A DNA stretch of 64,000 bases from Chitinophagaceae bacterium (GTDB lineage: Bacteria > Bacteroidota > Bacteroidia > Chitinophagales > Chitinophagaceae), in assembly GCA_947454235.1 (NCBI GenBank), contig CANGIY010000001.1:496001-560000 (forward strand), read 5' to 3'. The notes under the pieces are model-generated. The model saw only the letters and a program-made list of their open reading frames with translations, ran no database searches and was not told the origin of the DNA. Positions 60,982-64,000 of the stretch are shown here, piece after piece; the stretch's first letter is position 1, and each line of letters starts with the position of its first letter. A program made the position numbers and the translations under genes.

Positions 60982-60989
60982 TAAATTTG
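60982..60989 (+). promoter_or_regulatory. -7 promoter element of the NHL/T9SS gene
   Basis: Exact TAAATTTG, 18 bp before the ATG at 61008. Confidence 0.45.
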
Positions 60990-61007
60990 TTTCGTTATTT
61001 GTTGTCT

Positions 61008-62870
61008 ATGAAGTACCTGTTAGTTATATTATTTTTCCTTTTCAGCACAAAAATTTATTCGCAAAGCGTGACTATTACTACATTTGCCGGAAACGGATTA
61101 CTCGGAAACAGTGGCGATGGTGGTCCTGCAACAGGAGCAAAATTCTCATGGGGGTGTCCGTCCATGGAAGATGGGAATGGCAATATGTACATTTCAACAG
61201 GGGTATATAGTTATAGGGTGAGAATAGTATCATCCAGCGGAATAATCGACAAATTTGCTGGCAACAGTACTACTGGCTTTTCTGGAGATGGGGGACCTGC
61301 AACCACTGCTCAATTTAAAGAACCTTGTTATATTGCAATAGACGACTCGGAAAATGTTTATGTCGCAGATGCTTTAAACTATAGAATACGTAAAATTGAC
61401 CACAACACTGGAATTATTGCAACTATTGTAGGGAATGGGAGAGTGGGAATTGACACCGACGGGATGTCTGCCACTGCAACAGGTATAAATATTGTGACTT
61501 GCATTGCATTTGATAAATATAATAATTTACTATTCAATGCTGGGGCTCTTTACATAAAAAAAGTAGACCATATTACTGGTTTAGTTTCTACCATCGCAGG
61601 TACCGGGACTGCTGTTATGACGAGCGGAGACGGAGGTCCCGCAACTGCTGCAACAGGAAATTTTTATTATTTTTATGTGTGCAAAAATGGAGATATAATT
61701 TCCAGTGATAGAACTTCTTCGATAAGAAGAATTTCGCATTCTACAGGTATCATTACTACAATTGCCGGAACGCGAGATACCATTACTACTTATGCAGATA
61801 ATATACCAGCAACTAATGCACATATTTATCCAAGTAATCTTTGGGAAGATAGTTCCGGAAATATTTACTTCAGTGATGCAGTTCATGATAGAATTAGGTA
61901 TATTGATACAATTGGAATTATTCATTCAATAGCGGGGACCGGGATAAGTGGCACGAGCGGCGAAGGAGTAGCTGCTGATTCCGCTAACCTTGGAGGACCT
62001 TGGATTATTTCGATGAACCCGTGCGGGGACTTATATTTTCAAGAAATTGACAATCATCGAATAAGAAAGTTAAATCTAGGTAGAGGTACTCTAGCATCAG
62101 TTCAGGTTAATATAGGCGATACGGTAATACACCTATGTAACCGGCGGGTTGTGTCGTTGAATGCTGTGGGCAGGTATGCGGGCAGGTACCCGCATTTTAG
62201 CTGGACTGTTAACAGCATCCCCGCCGGCACTGATACCCCTTACTTTAGTTACACCCCCGCAAACGGTGATGTAGTGACGTGTACCATGGTTAGTAGTCTA
62301 AATTGCCTTTCTGATGCTACTGCTTCAAGTAACTCTGTACATATTTTTGTAGATACACTTAGCCCGCCTAATGTTACTATAACCGGCATTGCAGGTGCAG
62401 CAATAGGCGATACAGTGCATCTAAATGCAACTATTACAGGTGCAGGTAGCAGCTATATCCTTAAATGGTACAACAGCGATAGCTTGTTTGCTACCACCAC
62501 CACACCAACCGTACAATACGTAAAAACACGCGCTATTGATAGTATAACAGTAGTACTTACCAGTAACGCCCGCGGCTGCTACGATAGTACAGGTAGCCCC
62601 ATAAAAACCATTGTGCGCTACAACACAAGTGCACCTGTGGTAGTAAAAAGCAATGAAATATGGCTGCAACCCAACCCTGCCCAAACAGAAATACAAATAC
62701 TTGCGGGTAACGATTGGGAACAACTTGTTGTTACTGATGTTTCAGGGCGGGTCATGTACCGTGAGGTCAATCAACAGCACCGCAGTACCCAACTTAATAT
62801 AGCATCGTGGCCTAAAGGCTTGTATTTCGTACATACGGGCACTGTAGCAGGTAAGTTTTTAAAAGACTAG
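61008..62870 (+). CDS. NHL-repeat protein with Ig-like region and T9SS sorting domain
   Basis: About 620 residues from the ATG at 61008, which follows the -7 element and gives a leader of the form MKYLLVILFFLFSTKIYSQ. The start at 60987 is inside the promoter. Residues 20-370 are NHL propeller blades (ITTFAGNGLLGNSGDGGPAT, ENVYVADALNYRIRKI, NIYFSDAVHDRIRYI). From about 380 there is an Ig-like region with FSWTVNSIPAGTDTPYFSYTPANGDVVTC and a second copy around VTITGIAGAAIGDTVHLNAT. The last 70 residues (LQPNPAQTEIQILAG ... GLYFVHTG) are a type A T9SS sorting domain. It is a surface or secreted protein and a paralogue of the gene at 11331-12641. Repeat elements flank it on both sides. Confidence 0.88.
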   Translation: MKYLLVILFFLFSTKIYSQSVTITTFAGNGLLGNSGDGGPATGAKFSWGCPSMEDGNGNMYISTGVYSYRVRIVSSSGIIDKFAGNSTTGFSGDGGPATTAQFKEPCYIAIDDSENVYVADALNYRIRKIDHNTGIIATIVGNGRVGIDTDGMSATATGINIVTCIAFDKYNNLLFNAGALYIKKVDHITGLVSTIAGTGTAVMTSGDGGPATAATGNFYYFYVCKNGDIISSDRTSSIRRISHSTGIITTIAGTRDTITTYADNIPATNAHIYPSNLWEDSSGNIYFSDAVHDRIRYIDTIGIIHSIAGTGISGTSGEGVAADSANLGGPWIISMNPCGDLYFQEIDNHRIRKLNLGRGTLASVQVNIGDTVIHLCNRRVVSLNAVGRYAGRYPHFSWTVNSIPAGTDTPYFSYTPANGDVVTCTMVSSLNCLSDATASSNSVHIFVDTLSPPNVTITGIAGAAIGDTVHLNATITGAGSSYILKWYNSDSLFATTTTPTVQYVKTRAIDSITVVLTSNARGCYDSTGSPIKTIVRYNTSAPVVVKSNEIWLQPNPAQTEIQILAGNDWEQLVVTDVSGRVMYREVNQQHRSTQLNIASWPKGLYFVHTGTVAGKFLKD

Positions 62871-62880
62871 AAAAAAATGT

Positions 62881-63274
62881 TGCTAAGCGTAGCAGGTGAC
62901 AAAAAATCTGATGGGTCACTATATACTGGTCGAGGGGTCTCGCCTCGTCCTCATACTGTGCAAGAGTCTCGCTTGCAGATGCTAACAGCAGTTAAGCGTA
63001 GAGTCTTCTACGCTTTGGTGGGTGCAGGTATCCGACCTGCCGTTGCGCTGCAGCAAGACAAATTCTTGCCTCCGTGCAACTGTAGAAAATTCTACAGTTA
63101 TCAATCTGAAAATACACCACCCCGCGTAGGGGCGGAAAACCTTCCGCCCTGTGTATCTCGACCATCTCAATTAGACGCTACATTCGGTTGTAAACCGATG
63201 AAACTGCCCAACGCAGGTTGCAGCACGCTAGGCTCACGCCCCAAACCTGCGTTAGTAGGGTGGTTGAAATATTA
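62881..63274 (+). repeat. Mosaic of short palindromes (hairpin cassettes)
   Basis: About nine perfect or near-perfect inverted repeats follow one another. Examples: TGCTA-AGCG-TAGCA (62881-62894), CGAGG/CCTCG (62931-62947), GCAAG/CTTGC (62960-62976), AAGCGTAGA/TCTACGCTT (62994-63015), GCAGGT/ACCTGC (63024-63040), AACTGTAGAA/TTCTACAGTT (63078-63099), GGGCGGAA/TTCCGCCC (63130-63149), CGGTT/AACCG (63185-63197) and AACGCAGGTT/AACCTGCGTT (63210-63253). A larger pair TGGTCGAG/CTCGACCA (62927-62934, 63157-63164) encloses the first seven. This explains the first part of the 636 bp gap, which holds no convincing gene. Confidence 0.7.
63111..63150 (+). repeat. Right copy of the 40 bp repeat
   Basis: Matches 60822-60861 at 35 of 40 positions. 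In both copies the GGGGCGGAA part can pair with the following CCGCCC or CTGCCC to make a hairpin, better in this copy. The two copies lie on either side of the NHL gene, in the same orientation. Confidence 0.65.
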
Positions 63275-63435
63275 ACCTCATCCCCGGCCCTTCTCCATGA
63301 ATGGAGAAGGGTGTATTGATGCCGTTGGCATCAATAATATTAAGCAATTACAACGCTGGTCGAACCGCAACGACAATGATGCCGCAGGCATCTTTGCTCC
63401 TTTCTCCGCTGGCGGAGAAGGGTTGGGGAAGAGGT
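63275..63435. repeat. MITE-like 161 bp inverted-repeat element
   Basis: The 22 bp ends are inverted copies: left arm ACCTCATCCCCGG then CCCTTCTCC (63275-63296), right arm at 63414-63435, 19 of 22 matched. Inside lie further palindromes: CCCTTCTCCAT/ATGGAGAAGGG (63288-63311), TATTGATGCC/GGCATCAATA (63314-63336), GATGCC/GGCATC (63378-63392) and an 11-pair stem at 63399-63422. No coding capacity. The arms resemble dispersed intergenic elements seen in several bacterial phyla. Confidence 0.65.
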
Positions 63436-63460
63436 GGACAAATGACAACTTGCCCAAATA

Positions 63461-63488
63461 AAAAAAGCGGGCAATGACGCCCGCTTTT
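63461..63488 (-). terminator. Intrinsic terminator of the partial T9SS gene
   Basis: Stem GCGGGC/GCCCGC (63467-63472, 63479-63484) with A and T runs outside. It lies 19 bp beyond the stop at 63507 on the minus strand. Confidence 0.88.
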
Positions 63489-63506
63489 CAATATTTTTGT
63501 TTGTTA

Positions 63507-64000
63507 CTATCGCATGAGCGTAACATTACCGTGCTTTTTGAGTGCCTTGCCTGATTCGCAATAACCGGCTGCTTCCCAAATATAAACACCAGTTGGGCAA
63601 GGAGTACCATTGAAAGTACCATCCCACTGTTTAGTAATATCAGTAGTTTCAAATACCATTGAACCCCACCTGTCAAATACCCTGAAGTATGTCAACTGTC
63701 CGATTTGCTTGTTCATTGGGCCAAACCTGTTGGTCATTGAATTAGAGCTGTTCGGGTTGAAAGCATTTGGTACATTGAAGTCGCCGCAATTTACACGCAC
63801 CACTACCGTGTCACTCGCACTACACGTTTTTCCTGATGCGCCATCAGTATGTGAAACTAACAATACATAAGACTGATCGCCTGATAATGTGGCATCAACA
63901 AATGGGCTTGTAAATTGGTTTAAGTTAATAGTAGGAGACCATGTATAATTGTAGTCGTGTGGAATATCGCTCATTGTTGTGTTAGGACCACCCAAGGTAG
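63507..64000 (-). CDS. Gliding-motility/T9SS type B C-terminal domain protein (partial, runs off the window)
   Basis: Only the C-terminal 164 residues are in the window; the frame is open to base 64000 and continues beyond it. The visible part begins in a repeat-like region (PHDYNYTWSPTINLNQFTSP). It then shows SASDTVVVRVNCGDFNVPNAFNPNSSNS, followed by FRVFDRWGSMVFETTD and WDGTFNGTPCPTGVYIWEA. This is the type B T9SS/gliding-motility C-terminal signature, ending KKHGNVTLMR. The full protein is probably a large adhesin or surface protein. No start codon is claimed. Confidence 0.9.
   Translation of the reverse strand, partial: TLGGPNTTMSDIPHDYNYTWSPTINLNQFTSPFVDATLSGDQSYVLLVSHTDGASGKTCSASDTVVVRVNCGDFNVPNAFNPNSSNSMTNRFGPMNKQIGQLTYFRVFDRWGSMVFETTDITKQWDGTFNGTPCPTGVYIWEAAGYCESGKALKKHGNVTLMR

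Noticed and set aside
62877-63275. A 132-codon open frame on the plus strand after the NHL gene
   Set aside because: It runs straight through the palindrome mosaic, has no start-site or promoter support and its residue content follows the hairpins. I treat it as chance.
1-64000. tRNA, rRNA, CRISPR, phage integrase or intact transposase genes
   Set aside because: None recognised on either strand by reading the sequence; a tRNAscan or ISfinder search would be decisive.

Overview
The window looks like a chromosomal segment of a Bacteroidota bacterium, most likely Chitinophagales/Chitinophagaceae. No ribosomal RNA is present, so this rests on lineage marks in the genes. These are: secretion-system type IX (T9SS) C-terminal sorting domains on several secreted proteins, gliding-motility-type C-terminal domains, an alternative GlmU, type B ribosomal protein L31, an IPExxxVDY protein, a bacterial GGGP synthase, a fused E1 alpha/beta dehydrogenase and an Lnb/DUF4105 protein. 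Many genes are preceded by the Bacteroidota -7 element TAnnTTTG. I saw no tRNA, rRNA, CRISPR array, prophage or intact insertion sequence.

Layout. 1-3.1 kb (minus): start of peptide deformylase, a methyltransferase, GlmU-like protein, L31 and an unrecognised secreted protein. 3.3-9.6 kb (plus): PurF, P5C dehydrogenase, Hsp20, a CNNM/CorC membrane protein and 3-hydroxyanthranilate dioxygenase. 9.65-10.4 kb: no credible protein gene, but three tandem minus-strand cassettes, each a promoter, a conserved short segment and an intrinsic terminator; they look like paralogous 50-60 nt RNAs. 10.4-12.6 kb (minus): a lipoprotein and an NHL-repeat T9SS protein. 12.8-19.3 kb (plus): a TetR-TolC-adaptor-RND efflux operon with a probable operator over its promoter. 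19.4-23.4 kb: GGGP synthase, IPExxxVDY protein, a beta-helix lipoprotein (minus), a SAM hydrolase and a monooxygenase-fold protein.

23.9-36.0 kb is one 12.1 kb gene for a 4039-residue secreted protein of about 48 Ig-like (BIG2-type) repeats, in two subfamilies, with a T9SS tail. 36.3-39.1 kb (minus): rpsO and pnp. 39.4-45.4 kb: a BNR-propeller lipoprotein, TrpS, a membrane acyltransferase and the fused E1. 45.6-50.8 kb: a signalling cluster (CHASE3-like histidine kinase, LytTR regulator, beta-propeller LytS-type kinase). 50.9-56.7 kb: ALDH7-type dehydrogenase, TPR lipoprotein, polysaccharide deacetylase, type II topoisomerase B subunit and a small unknown protein. 56.8-60.7 kb (minus): Lnb/DUF4105 protein, alpha/beta hydrolase and a PKD/gliding-motility C-terminal protein in a tight operon. 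61.0-62.9 kb: a second NHL/T9SS protein, flanked by two copies of a 40 bp repeat. 62.9-63.4 kb: a dense mosaic of short palindromes, including a 161 bp MITE-like element. The window closes inside another minus-strand T9SS/gliding C-terminal protein.

The main themes are cell-surface and secretion functions (T9SS cargo, lipoproteins, efflux, lipoprotein maturation) among housekeeping enzymes. The most promising undescribed items are the three tandem small-RNA cassettes, the palindrome mosaic and the two-phase giant repeat protein.
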